A DNA stretch of 64,000 nucleotides from CAVVAE01 sp963746185 (GTDB lineage Bacteria; Actinomycetota; Actinomycetes; Propionibacteriales; Nocardioidaceae), in the NCBI GenBank assembly GCA_963746185.1, contig CAVVAE010000001.1, positions 706,316-770,315 on the forward strand. The letters run 5' to 3'. Made by a program: the position numbers and the translations under genes. Every line of letters starts with the position of its first letter. The stretch's first letter is position 1. Of this stretch, positions 9,132 through 18,168 are shown piece after piece. The notes beneath the pieces were generated by a model. That model did not search any database. It was given only the letters and a program-made list of their open reading frames with translations, and was not told the origin of the DNA.

Positions 9132-11663
9132 ATGGAGAAACTCGTGAACGCACCCTCACGATGGATGGTCGGCTGCGGCCGGCTCAGGATCACTACTGCT
9201 GTTCTTGCTGGGGCGCTGGCCGTTTCGGCCCCCTCGATTGCCGGAGAGCTGACAGCGCATGCCGGTCAAGCCAAGGGCGACCGGACACCAGCCAACACTG
9301 CAACGACCAAGGCCGATTCTGACGGGATCAGTTTGGCTGAGACGCCGAACTCCGTGAAGCTCACTGCTGCAAAGACGAAGGGCTCGCCGGGGTACGAGGT
9401 GGTGATCTCGCGTTCGCCGTTCCAGATCACCACGAAGAGCCATCACCGGGTGGTGCTGCAAACGACAGCGACAGATCCGGCGGCGTTCGACTTCAGAGTG
9501 CCCTCCGGCACGGTCAAGACGACCGAACTCAACGACATCACCTGGCACAACGGTGTACTGACCCTCGACGTCGCCACCGACGATCCCGGCTACACGCTGG
9601 AGGTGAGGCTCCACCCGAAGGCGGATCGCTACGACCTTTCCGGGACGGTTCAGGGAGCGCAGGAGCCCGAGAATGTTGCAGTGCACTACGCAATGGACGC
9701 ATCCGGCCACTGGTACGGCCATGGCGAGGCGGTCACCGACCAGGAGGGCCCGTACCGTGACCAGCCCTGGCCGCTCGACGACCAGTCGGACTCCGGCAGT
9801 GTGACCGATGAGGCATTCGGCCCGGCGTCGTACGACATGATTGAGCCGTTCTGGTTCACCCAGAAGGGTTCCGGCGTCTACGTCAACACCGACAAGTTGA
9901 TGACCGCCACCCTGGGCGGCAACCAGCAGGGTGTGGCTGGCTTCCTGGTGAACGACACGGCACTCGACCAGACGGTCTTTGTCGAGCGCACGGCCCGCGA
10001 CGTCTATCAGGACTACATCGGCATCACCGGCACCCCGACCAAGAGCGACGCGCCCGACTACCAGTACCGCACCACCGTGTGGAACTCGTGGGCGCAGTTC
10101 TACACCGACGTCACGCAGGCCAAGTTCCTCGAGTGGGCACGTGGCATCCACGAGGCCGGCATCCCGGGTCACACGTTCAACCTCGATGACGGATGGATGA
10201 GCCACTACGGCGACTTCACGTTCAACGACAAGTTCCCGGACCCGAAGGCGATGGCTAACTCCATTCATGACATGGGCTACCGCTTCGGCCTCTGGGTCAC
10301 GTTGTGGATCAACCTGGATGCCGACAACTTCCGGGTGGCCAAGGACAACGGCTACCTGCTCAAGTCCAAGACCGACCCGACACAGCCGTGCACCGTGACC
10401 TGGTGGAACGGCACCGCTGGCATCGTCGATCTCGCCAACCCGGAGGCTCGTGAGTGGTACGTCGACCAGCTCCATGGTCTGCAGGAGCAGTACGGGGCAG
10501 ATGGTTTCAAGTTCGATACTCGATTCTTCGACGAGAAGTGCGCGCCGTACGAAGCAGGCATGAGCATGTCGGACTACCAGCGGCTCGGCGCCGACATGGC
10601 CGACGAGTTCGACCTTCAGGGCATGGGGATTCGCTCTCACTGGACGGGTGCACAGCAGCATGGCTTCGTGATCCGCCAGATCGACAAGAGCACGGACTGG
10701 GAGTCTCTCAACGCGGCAGTCAGCCAGAACCTGGCCTTGTCGACGGTGGGCTACCCGTTCGTCACGACCGACATGATCGGCGGCTCGCTCGGCAGCGCCC
10801 CACCAACGAAGCAGGTGCTGATCCGGTGGGCGCAGGCCGCGGCGGCGATGCCGCTGATGTACTCATCGACGTCGCCCCTGGGTGTCAGCAACTCCGGCGG
10901 CAGCCAGACCTACGACCCTGAGACGGTTCGGCTCTATCGGGACGCGGTGAAGCTGCACAACCAGCTGGCGCCGTACATCCTCGAACAGGTTCACCGTGCC
11001 ACGGCGACCGGCGAACCGATCATGAAGCCGTTGTTCTTCAACTACGCCAACGACCGAGCGACGTATCCGATCGACGACGAGTGGTTGCTCGGCGACTCAC
11101 TCCTCGTTGCGCCGATGCTGAGTAACGCGACGAGTCGTGACATCCACCTGCCGCCGGGCAGGTGGTACGACGTAGCCCGTCATCGGGTGATCAAGGGATC
11201 GACCAACCTGCACGGCTACAAAGCCGACCTGGCCACCACTCCCCTGTTCATCCGGATGGGCAGCCATGACACCGGCCAGCTGCAGAGGGCACTGGCACAC
11301 AAGCCACACGGGCTCACCGCAGCCGTCGACGACATCCAGGGCACTCCGCGTTGCACCATCGTGGGCACATCGGGCCCCGACCGCCTCACGGGTACCTCCC
11401 GTAGGGACGTCATTTGCGCTTTGGCCGGCGCCGACCTCATCAAAGGACGTGGCGGCAACGATCTGATTTCCGGCGCCTCCGGCGCCGACAAAGCCATTGG
11501 CGGCGCGGGCGGCGACAGGATCCTCGGCGGCTCGGCCGCCGACTACCTGCTTGGTGGAAGAGGCCGCGACACCTTGGTCGGCGGCTCGAGCCAAGACAGG
11601 TGCAACGGCGGCAGCCAAGTTGACCGCGCCAGCTCGTGCGAGGTCAGGTCGCGCATCCCGTAA
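9132..11663 (+). CDS. Secreted GH31 glycosidase with C-terminal RTX-like repeats
   Basis: An 843-residue exported enzyme. Residues ~1-40 are a signal region. The middle is a GH31 beta-sandwich plus TIM barrel, with 'FNLDDGWMSHYGDF' and the nucleophile motif GFKFDTRF (D462). GH31 enzymes are alpha-glucosidases, alpha-xylosidases and relatives. The last ~100 residues are glycine/aspartate-rich nonapeptide-like repeats (GRGGNDLISG, GGAGGDRILG, GGRGRDTLVGG), resembling calcium-binding RTX repeats, and end in 'RASSCE'. The start at 9132 precedes a plausible signal sequence. It follows the kinase-GH4 pair by 148 bases and may supply sugars to it. The acid/base residue was not pinpointed. Confidence 0.88.
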   Translation: MEKLVNAPSRWMVGCGRLRITTAVLAGALAVSAPSIAGELTAHAGQAKGDRTPANTATTKADSDGISLAETPNSVKLTAAKTKGSPGYEVVISRSPFQITTKSHHRVVLQTTATDPAAFDFRVPSGTVKTTELNDITWHNGVLTLDVATDDPGYTLEVRLHPKADRYDLSGTVQGAQEPENVAVHYAMDASGHWYGHGEAVTDQEGPYRDQPWPLDDQSDSGSVTDEAFGPASYDMIEPFWFTQKGSGVYVNTDKLMTATLGGNQQGVAGFLVNDTALDQTVFVERTARDVYQDYIGITGTPTKSDAPDYQYRTTVWNSWAQFYTDVTQAKFLEWARGIHEAGIPGHTFNLDDGWMSHYGDFTFNDKFPDPKAMANSIHDMGYRFGLWVTLWINLDADNFRVAKDNGYLLKSKTDPTQPCTVTWWNGTAGIVDLANPEAREWYVDQLHGLQEQYGADGFKFDTRFFDEKCAPYEAGMSMSDYQRLGADMADEFDLQGMGIRSHWTGAQQHGFVIRQIDKSTDWESLNAAVSQNLALSTVGYPFVTTDMIGGSLGSAPPTKQVLIRWAQAAAAMPLMYSSTSPLGVSNSGGSQTYDPETVRLYRDAVKLHNQLAPYILEQVHRATATGEPIMKPLFFNYANDRATYPIDDEWLLGDSLLVAPMLSNATSRDIHLPPGRWYDVARHRVIKGSTNLHGYKADLATTPLFIRMGSHDTGQLQRALAHKPHGLTAAVDDIQGTPRCTIVGTSGPDRLTGTSRRDVICALAGADLIKGRGGNDLISGASGADKAIGGAGGDRILGGSAADYLLGGRGRDTLVGGSSQDRCNGGSQVDRASSCEVRSRIP

Positions 11664-11690
11664 GGAGAACGAGGAGCTACGTCAACAGCG

Positions 11691-12524
11691 CTACCGGAAC
11701 CACCGGCCGTAGATCTCGTCGTACTCGCCGTTCGACTTGAGCTCTGCCAACACGTTGTTGATGAACCGAAGCAGGTCGACGCTGCCGTTCTTCTTGACCG
11801 TCATCCCGTACTGCTCGCCCGTGTCGAACTCGGCAGCGACCTTGAGGTCGGGGTTACGGGAGACGACGTCACCCACCACGGTGTTGTCGTAGATGCCCGC
11901 ATCCACCTCGCCCTCCTCTAGTGCGGCGTCGACGTCGGAGGCGTTTTTGAAGGGGACGATCTCGGCATCGCTCGGCGCGTTGTCGGTGACATAAAGCTCA
12001 CTCGTGGTCCCGCCCTGGACTCCAATCTTTCCGCCGCTGAGATCAGCGAGTGAGGTCACACTAGAGTCCCGCTCGACGACCATCGCCTGCGCGGCATCGA
12101 AGTACGGGCTCGAGAAGTCCAACACTCGTGCTCGCTCACCCGTGATGGTCAGGCCGGCGACCGCGACATCGCACTTGCCCTCGTTGAGCAGCTGCCCAGA
12201 CTGGATGTCGTCGAAGTCGGCGTTGACGATCACCGGTTTGAGCTTCAGCGCCTTCGCGACCTCGTTGGCCAGGTCGATGTCGAAGCCCGCTGGTTTGCCG
12301 CCCTTTTTGAACTCGAACGGCTCGAACGGGATGCTCGTGCAGACCGTCAGCGTCCCGGGCTTGACCACCTTCGGGTCGAGCGCTGCGGTCGGCGCACTGT
12401 CGCTCTCCGAGCCGCAGCCAGCCAACCCCACAGAGAGGACCAGCAGGGCGCAGGCTGCCCAGACGGCGCGACGGGTCACGGCGAAGGAGCCTGATAGGTA
12501 GCGCGTTTTTCCGATGTGGGTCAT
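11691..12524 (-). CDS. Amino-acid-type ABC substrate-binding lipoprotein
   Basis: A 277-residue solute-binding protein of the polar amino acid/glutamine family (PBP2 fold). A lipobox LAGC places the lipidated Cys at residue 37. Family segments include 'GTLTVCTSIPFEPFEF', 'GFDIDLANEVAKAL' and 'GKCDVAVAGLTIT'. No permease or ATPase gene is adjacent. Instead the ATG is one base after the stop of the conservon GTPase gene, so it is the last gene of that operon. It may act as a ligand sensor for the upstream sensor kinase or serve a transporter encoded elsewhere; either role is inference. Confidence 0.9.
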   Translation of the reverse strand: MTHIGKTRYLSGSFAVTRRAVWAACALLVLSVGLAGCGSESDSAPTAALDPKVVKPGTLTVCTSIPFEPFEFKKGGKPAGFDIDLANEVAKALKLKPVIVNADFDDIQSGQLLNEGKCDVAVAGLTITGERARVLDFSSPYFDAAQAMVVERDSSVTSLADLSGGKIGVQGGTTSELYVTDNAPSDAEIVPFKNASDVDAALEEGEVDAGIYDNTVVGDVVSRNPDLKVAAEFDTGEQYGMTVKKNGSVDLLRFINNVLAELKSNGEYDEIYGRWFR

Positions 12525-12525
12525 G

Positions 12526-13122
12526 TCAGTTTGCCGTCGCGGAGAATGACTCGGTGAGTTGCTGCAGGGCGTACTCGGTGACCCGGATCAGGGCTTGCTT
12601 GGCTGATTCCCTGTCGCGGGCGTCGACGGTGATGATCGGGACCCTGGGAGGAAGCGCCAGGGCGTCGGCGACCTCCTCCAAGGTGTAATTCTGCACGCCA
12701 TCGAACAGGTTGATGGCCACGATGAACGGCAGCCCCTTGGACTCGAAATAGTCCAGCGGCGAGAACGAATCCTCGAGTCTGGCGGTGTCGACCAAGACGA
12801 TGGCGCCGATGGCACCGAGACACAAGTCGTCCCACATGAACCAGAACCGGCGCTGGCCAGGCGTACCGAACAGGTAGAGCACCAGATCGTCCGCCAGGGT
12901 CAGTCGACCGAAATCCATGGCCACTGTGGTCGTGGACTTGTCCGGCACAGCCTTCAGATCATCCACGCCCTCGGACGCATCGGTCATCAAGGCCTCGGTG
13001 CGCAGCGGCACGATCTCAGACACCGCCCCCACGAATGTCGTCTTGCCAACCCCGAAGCCGCCGGCGATGACGATCTTCGTGGACGCAGCCTTGCGGGCAG
13101 CGCTAGTAGGTGCGTAGTCCAC
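12526..13122 (-). CDS. Conservon small GTPase (CvnD-like)
   Basis: A 198-residue Ras-like ATP/GTP-binding protein of the actinobacterial conservon family. The P-loop GGFGVGKT lies at residues ~21-28. It is followed by 'LYLFGTPGQRRFWFMW', corresponding to the switch II DxxG region, and by 'GAIVLVDTARLEDSF' and 'PFIVAINLFDG' (guanine-specificity region). The GTG start overlaps the end of the DUF742 gene by 20 bases, matching the known tight cvn arrangement. Conservons are thought to act like membrane-linked G-protein signalling complexes. The operon continues into a substrate-binding lipoprotein. Confidence 0.92.
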   Translation of the reverse strand: MDYAPTSAARKAASTKIVIAGGFGVGKTTFVGAVSEIVPLRTEALMTDASEGVDDLKAVPDKSTTTVAMDFGRLTLADDLVLYLFGTPGQRRFWFMWDDLCLGAIGAIVLVDTARLEDSFSPLDYFESKGLPFIVAINLFDGVQNYTLEEVADALALPPRVPIITVDARDRESAKQALIRVTEYALQQLTESFSATAN

Positions 13123-13477
13123 GGAGCGTCCTTTCCATGAGCTCGATCCGTTCGGCCTTCGACGAGCTGTCGGTGATAGTGGCTTGCACCTGGACGAGGC
13201 CCTGTTCCATCAGGTCGCTGAGAAGGACGCGGACGACTCCGATCGGCATACCCACCATGGCCGAAATCTCAGCCACGGAACGGGAGTCGCACGCTTCAAG
13301 AACCTGAAGCGCGCCCGTGCTCAGGTCGCTGCTCCCGCCGAGACGCTGCTGCCTGCGCAACGTCGCCTCCAACGGAAGATGGACCGTCGCCTCGGTGCGA
13401 CCGGCCGTAATCGTGTACGGGCGAACGAAGCGAGCCCCGGGCGCGCGATGCCGTCCGGTGGGGTCGTCAACGTTCAC
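13103..13477 (-). CDS. Conservon DUF742 protein (CvnC-like)
   Basis: A 124-residue DUF742 protein, the third member of a conservon. The N-terminal stretch 'GARFVRPYTITAGRTEA' is the family signature. The C-terminal half looks like a winged-helix domain ('VAEISAMVGMPIGVVRVLLSDLMEQGLV'). It sits between the roadblock gene, 12 bases upstream, and the GTPase gene, which it overlaps. Its role is probably as a partner of the kinase and GTPase, possibly DNA binding. Length is typical. Confidence 0.92.
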   Translation of the reverse strand: MNVDDPTGRHRAPGARFVRPYTITAGRTEATVHLPLEATLRRQQRLGGSSDLSTGALQVLEACDSRSVAEISAMVGMPIGVVRVLLSDLMEQGLVQVQATITDSSSKAERIELMERTLRGLRTY

Positions 13478-13489
13478 GAGTGCTCACTG

Positions 13490-13924
13490 TCAGGCCCCGG
13501 CGTGGCGCGCGGCCCGGGCCCCAGCTTGGACGGTCCGTCCCACCCGCTCGACCATCAGCGCCATCTCATAGCCGACCTGGCCGATGTCGGCCGACCCATG
13601 GGTGAGTACGGCGAGGTAGGAGCCGTCGCCGACGCTCATCAGCATCAGGTAGCCCTGCTCCATCTCGACGACCGTTTGCAGGACTGCGCCGCCTTCGAAG
13701 AGCCGTGCCGCGCCGACGGCAAGGCTGGCAAGCCCGGACGACACGGCTGCCAGCTGCTCGCCGCGTTCACCGGGGATGCTGGAGCTTGCGGCCATCAGGA
13801 GACCATCGGCCGACACCAAGATGGCGTGCGCGGCATCTGGCACCCCGTCGACGAAGCGAGTGACCAGCCAGTCAAGGTCGCGGCTATCCGTCGGCTGTGC
13901 GGGGACGCCGTTGTGATCCGTCAT
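13490..13924 (-). CDS. Conservon roadblock/LC7 protein (CvnB-like)
   Basis: A 144-residue roadblock/LC7-domain protein. Family members act as regulators or activators of the partner GTPase. Segments such as '[20 protein letters not shown]', '[32 protein letters not shown]' and '[17 protein letters not shown]' match the conservon roadblock family. The ATG overlaps the sensor-kinase stop by four bases (ATGA), so the genes are translationally coupled. Intact and of normal length. Confidence 0.93.
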   Translation of the reverse strand: MTDHNGVPAQPTDSRDLDWLVTRFVDGVPDAAHAILVSADGLLMAASSSIPGERGEQLAAVSSGLASLAVGAARLFEGGAVLQTVVEMEQGYLMLMSVGDGSYLAVLTHGSADIGQVGYEMALMVERVGRTVQAGARAARHAGA

Positions 13925-16308
13925 GCGGGGCTTTCCTCCGATGGCAGTTGATCAGGAGCGTTGCCAGCGTTGGCGCGACCCCGGGAAACGCCCGCCACGT
14001 GCGCGGAGAGTCGCGCCCGGATGGCTTCGGGGTCGCGCGCACCGGCGGTCGGGGGCTTGGCGACGCCGCCGGGCACCACGCGAGCACCGGGTCGACGCGT
14101 CGGCAGTCCAGCTGCGTTGACGGGAGCCTCGGTCAGCGAGGCAGCGACTCGATCCGCCTCTGCCCAGCCCTCCTCCACCTCGGAGGTCCGCCAGTCCTCA
14201 CCGGTTGCGTCGGCGTTCAGCCAGGCGGACTGCAGGGCCTTGAAGATCGGGGTGTCGTCCTCACCCTGGGAGTCGTCGGGTTGCAGAACCGCGGCCTCTC
14301 CGACGGCCTGCTGGTCGAGCGCCGCCGCGGCCGCGGGTGGTGCCTGAACGGGGCGCTGACGCTGGGGCAAGCCGGTGATGGTGTCCAGTCGGTGCTCCGC
14401 ACTCGACGGTCCCGATTTCGCCGCGGCCGTGCGCTCTGGAGAGTGAGCGGCTGGCGCCACCACGTGCGCTGGAGCCGTGGCGTGATCAGCGGCCGCGTCC
14501 AAGATGCTGGTGGGGAGCAGGACCGCGGCTGTCGTCCCGTTGTGGTCGTTGCGCTGGAGCGAGACCTTGATGCCGTGCCGCTGGGCGAGTCGGCTCACCA
14601 CGAACAAACCCATCCGGCGTGCTGTGTCAGGGGTGACGTCACCACCACTGCGCAGGATCTCGTTGAGGTCCGCGAGCGCCTCAGTGGGGATGCCGAGGCC
14701 CGCGTCATCGATCTCGACGGCCACTCCGTTGACCGTGGTGGTGGCGCTGACGAAAACTGTCGTCGTCGGGGCGGAGTACTCCAGGGCGTTGTCGACGAGT
14801 TCGGTGAGGAGATGGACGACATCGGCTCCGGCGTCGTCACTGATGCGCGCAGTGCTGGCCGGGCCGACTCGGACCCGCTGGTAGTCCTGCACACCAGCGG
14901 TTGCCGCCTCCAACGAGGAGGCAACCGTGAGCTCGTCTGCGCTGGTGTGTGTCGGCACGTCGGCGAGGACGAGCAGGCTGTCGGCGGTACGCCGCATGCG
15001 GGCAGCCAGATGGTCAAGCCGGAACAGACTCTTGAGTCTCCGCGGATCTTCCTCGTCCTTCTCGAGCGTCTCGATGAGACCCAGCTGCTGGTTGATCAGC
15101 GACGTGTTGCGCCGCGACAGGGTGATGAACATGTCGCTGACCTGCGACCTCAGCTTGGCTTCCCCGGACGCCAGGCTGACCGCTTGCCGGTGCAATTCGT
15201 CGACGGCACGAGCGACCTGGCCCACTTCCTCGTGGGTGGTGACGTCGATGGGGGTGATCGGGCCAGGGTCGTCGCCCGCGCGGATTCGAGCCACCGCCTC
15301 GGGAAGCTGCTCGTGTGCGACCGTTCGGGCGCCCTCACGCACCTTGCGGATCGGGTTGAGCAGCAGCCGGGACACGAGGAACGCCAGCAGGATGGTGGCG
15401 AGCAGGGCGCCCAGCAAGATTCCACCGCTGACCAACGCACTCCTGCGTGCATCGCTGGCGGAATCGGCGAGCTGCTGGTCGATGCCGTCCATCAGGTTCT
15501 CGATCAGGGCGTCGTACTGGGTGTAGGCAGCGTCTCCGCCGAGATCGTCCCCGCCGGTCCGGATCGTCCGAGACCGTTGAGCGTTTTCAGTCCGGAGTGC
15601 TGCGATGGTTGCGGCCTCGGAGTCTCCAAGACCACTCGCCAGGCGGTCGATGGCGGCGCCCTCGACGCCGAGTTCGGCAAAGAGCTCCAGTGACCCTGTT
15701 GGACCCGTGCGCTCGGTGGCGGCCAACGCCTGCTGCATGGCGAGCGAGTTACGACCGGCGAGCGTCTGGGCCAACAGCTCAAGGCGCGGCTCAGGGTCTA
15801 TCTGGGCGTTCACGATGCTCGTGACCAGCTGGGTCACGCCGGACTGGAGCTGCCTCAGCTGCGCGATCCAGGTGCCTGGGCTAAGGGTGTCCGTGCCGGC
15901 CTCGCGAATCGCCCGGCTCAAGTCAAGCAACGCGTCGACCTGGTAGCGCTGTTCCGTGGTCAGCTCCGCCGTGTCCGCGGTAGCCGTCAGCTCGTTGGAG
16001 GCGTCCTGAACGTCCTGGATTGCGGCGTCGAGGTCAGCGGCGCTCGCATCTGACGTGTCCTGCGCGGCGACCATCGCTCGCTCGGCCGCGGTCAAGTAGG
16101 CGACGGTCGGTCGGAGGACCTCTACCTGCTTGGCGCTCGATGACGAGTTTGCCGCCCCGTCGAGGTCGCTCCGCACTTGCAGTCCACCCAGCGCCGCCGC
16201 CAACAGCAGCGGAATCGCGATCGCGAGTGCGACCTTGAAGCGAAGGGGCCACCCGGAGATGGCGAGGGATCGCTTTCGTCCATCGCGTGCGGAGCGCTTC
16301 TTGCTCAT
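13921..16308 (-). CDS. Conservon sensor histidine kinase with nitrate-sensor-like extracellular domain
   Basis: A 795-residue membrane kinase, first gene of the conservon. A membrane segment ('[18 protein letters not shown]') is followed by a ~300-residue extracellular helical domain of the NIT (nitrate/nitrite-sensing) type, a second membrane segment, HAMP ('[15 protein letters not shown]'), a dimerisation helix with '[13 protein letters not shown]', and an ATPase domain ('[15 protein letters not shown]', 'DDAGLGI'). The C-terminal ~170 residues are low-complexity and Pro/Ala-rich. The ATG at 16308 is chosen over an upstream in-frame start because GGGGGA lies directly before it and the product then starts with a basic cytoplasmic tail. 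The ligand is unknown. Confidence 0.92.
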   Translation of the reverse strand: MSKKRSARDGRKRSLAISGWPLRFKVALAIAIPLLLAAALGGLQVRSDLDGAANSSSSAKQVEVLRPTVAYLTAAERAMVAAQDTSDASAADLDAAIQDVQDASNELTATADTAELTTEQRYQVDALLDLSRAIREAGTDTLSPGTWIAQLRQLQSGVTQLVTSIVNAQIDPEPRLELLAQTLAGRNSLAMQQALAATERTGPTGSLELFAELGVEGAAIDRLASGLGDSEAATIAALRTENAQRSRTIRTGGDDLGGDAAYTQYDALIENLMDGIDQQLADSASDARRSALVSGGILLGALLATILLAFLVSRLLLNPIRKVREGARTVAHEQLPEAVARIRAGDDPGPITPIDVTTHEEVGQVARAVDELHRQAVSLASGEAKLRSQVSDMFITLSRRNTSLINQQLGLIETLEKDEEDPRRLKSLFRLDHLAARMRRTADSLLVLADVPTHTSADELTVASSLEAATAGVQDYQRVRVGPASTARISDDAGADVVHLLTELVDNALEYSAPTTTVFVSATTTVNGVAVEIDDAGLGIPTEALADLNEILRSGGDVTPDTARRMGLFVVSRLAQRHGIKVSLQRNDHNGTTAAVLLPTSILDAAADHATAPAHVVAPAAHSPERTAAAKSGPSSAEHRLDTITGLPQRQRPVQAPPAAAAALDQQAVGEAAVLQPDDSQGEDDTPIFKALQSAWLNADATGEDWRTSEVEEGWAEADRVAASLTEAPVNAAGLPTRRPGARVVPGGVAKPPTAGARDPEAIRARLSAHVAGVSRGRANAGNAPDQLPSEESPA

Positions 16309-16450
16309 CGATCCCCCGGGGCTGGAGTGGGATGTCGGGTGGCGACAAGCCCCGTGTGGAGCACGCGCCCAAGACATGTGACTCGGGGTTGATGCGTGAC
16401 CCTCATTGTCGCCAGCGGAGTCAAAGAATACACATAGCTTGGAGAGAAGG

Positions 16451-16472
16451 CGACGGCCGTTATGCGCCGTCG
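16451..16472 (-). terminator. Hairpin downstream of the endonuclease-like lipoprotein gene
   Basis: CGACGGC and GCCGTCG form a 7-bp stem with an 8-base loop. It lies ~95 bases after the stop of the minus-strand lipoprotein gene and before the conservon. A terminator is plausible but there is no T-tract. Confidence 0.35.
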
Positions 16473-16567
16473 GTGGGGCATTTCAGAACGTTGTCGACAT
16501 CGCCACCGCCGATTACCTGGTGGCCCATGATGTAAACATCTGAGAGCAACTTCCCCGTTACGAACAG

Positions 16568-18109
16568 TCATGGTACGACGGAGAACGTGGCACTCCCCGC
16601 GGACACGTACTGGTCGGTCAGCAGGTAGTGCACGACGTACTCGCCAGGAGGGAGCGGCCAGGGACGCCCCTGGGACGAGTCGTCCAGAATCATCGACCCA
16701 CTGACCGTCGGCGGAAGTGCGCCGGAGTCATGTCCGCCGGTGTAGCCCCAGAGGAGATAGTCGTCCTCATTCGGGTCCGCGGCGTCGGCTTCGTACAGGC
16801 CGATCCAGTCCCATCGGTTCGCCGGCCCGTCCTCCCACGTCACCTCGATGGGCTCCCCCACGCCGTACGTCGAACGATCGGTGTTGATTCGTACGCCGGC
16901 ATCGCGCGCGCGAATCCAGAACTCGTTGCGTGCGATCTCGTCACCGGCTTCGTCGAGCATGACGACGTCGTACCCACCCGGCTCAAGGTCGGCAGTATCG
17001 AACGTCGACGAGCCCGCGGCCGTTTCGAACGACTGTGACGTCAAGGCCTCCGTCGCGTCACCACCCTCGGGTACGACGACGACCGTCGACGCCGAGGCGC
17101 TCGGTGCGTTGCGGTAGACGGTGAACTCGTCCCCCTCCGTAAGCATGCGGCGGTCCAGCGACACCGTGGTGGGCAGAGCCAGTGGCTCGAGCTCGAACGT
17201 GGACAGCACGGCCCGGTGGTCGGAGGTCCACGGCTCGAACCCGATGTCAACGTTCGGATCGCCCGTCTTTCCGACGAGTTGGCTTTCCAGCGTTTCAACC
17301 GGACCGCCGGCGTAGACGTAGTCAATCCGGTCACCTTCCCCGCCCTGCTTGAAGTCGGGGTTGTCGTGAGTGAGCCCTGGGTTGGCGAGGGGGTCCGGAT
17401 GGATCTCCCGGAACGTGTCGCGGAAGTCGATCTCGAGCAGCGCCTCACTCACCGGCCACGGCACGACTTCGTCGACGCCATCGCGAGTGCCGATCGTCTC
17501 TGCGGTGTAGTCGAGACTGGACGGTTGGTTGAAGTCGCCGGTGAGGAACGTCGGATACCCGGCCTCTGAAGCCTCACCGAGAGGTGGCAGCAGGATCTCC
17601 ATCGACGACGTGCGCACCTGGTCCTCTGAAGCCATCACGTCATCGACTGGCATTCCCGAGGCCAACAGCCTCGGTCCATAAGCCACGTAGTCGAGGTGGG
17701 TGTTGAAGATTGCTACGGCGTAGCCCGGCTGCACCTCGATGAACGCGTACAGGCCGTCGGCGCCGGAGGGTTCATGGATGGGGTACTTCGAGAGGAGTTG
17801 CAGCCCGACGTTGTAGTAGGGGTAGCCCGTCTTCTGAGCTATCTCCGGGAGCCGGTTGTAGGACTCGAGTACGCCGACGATGTCCGCGTCGAGTGACCGG
17901 ATCACCTTGTCGGTCGAGGCATCACCGCCGTACTCGACGTTGTAGACGAGCACGTCCAGCTCCATCGTGTCGCCGGTCGCCGGAGAGGTGTCAGTCTTCG
18001 TGTCCGTGTCCGACCGCGAACTGTCAGACGTACACCCGGCGGCCACGATCGCCGCGAGCAGGCACAGAGCGAACAACCCCGACCTGGTGATGCACCGCCA
18101 CGAGCGCAC
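16568..18109 (-). CDS. Secreted endonuclease/exonuclease/phosphatase-family lipoprotein
   Basis: A 513-residue exported protein. A lipobox (VAAGC) follows a hydrophobic segment. Residues ~45-310 form an endonuclease/exonuclease/phosphatase fold: 'LVYNVEYGG', 'FLTGDFNQPS' (catalytic GDFN) and 'WTSDHRAVLSTF' (SDHR) are all present. Residues ~315-513 look like two beta-sandwich Ig-like domains; the second contains 'WDWIGLYEADA', seen in extracellular binding domains. The substrate could be nucleic acid, lipid or sugar phosphate. The gene is monocistronic. Confidence 0.82.
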   Translation of the reverse strand: MRSWRCITRSGLFALCLLAAIVAAGCTSDSSRSDTDTKTDTSPATGDTMELDVLVYNVEYGGDASTDKVIRSLDADIVGVLESYNRLPEIAQKTGYPYYNVGLQLLSKYPIHEPSGADGLYAFIEVQPGYAVAIFNTHLDYVAYGPRLLASGMPVDDVMASEDQVRTSSMEILLPPLGEASEAGYPTFLTGDFNQPSSLDYTAETIGTRDGVDEVVPWPVSEALLEIDFRDTFREIHPDPLANPGLTHDNPDFKQGGEGDRIDYVYAGGPVETLESQLVGKTGDPNVDIGFEPWTSDHRAVLSTFELEPLALPTTVSLDRRMLTEGDEFTVYRNAPSASASTVVVVPEGGDATEALTSQSFETAAGSSTFDTADLEPGGYDVVMLDEAGDEIARNEFWIRARDAGVRINTDRSTYGVGEPIEVTWEDGPANRWDWIGLYEADAADPNEDDYLLWGYTGGHDSGALPPTVSGSMILDDSSQGRPWPLPPGEYVVHYLLTDQYVSAGSATFSVVP

Positions 18110-18168
18110 GCTCGGAGCCTAGTCGAACGACCGTTCAGCCCACCACGGGAAGCCTCGACGAATCGCCG

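Noticed and set aside
9156..10661. A 501-codon open frame opposite the GH31 gene
   Set aside because: It is an antisense shadow; the sense strand carries GH31 catalytic motifs.
13897..15693. A 598-codon open frame opposite the conservon kinase
   Set aside because: It is an antisense shadow typical of high-GC third-position bias. It shows no family motif, while the opposite strand encodes a complete kinase.
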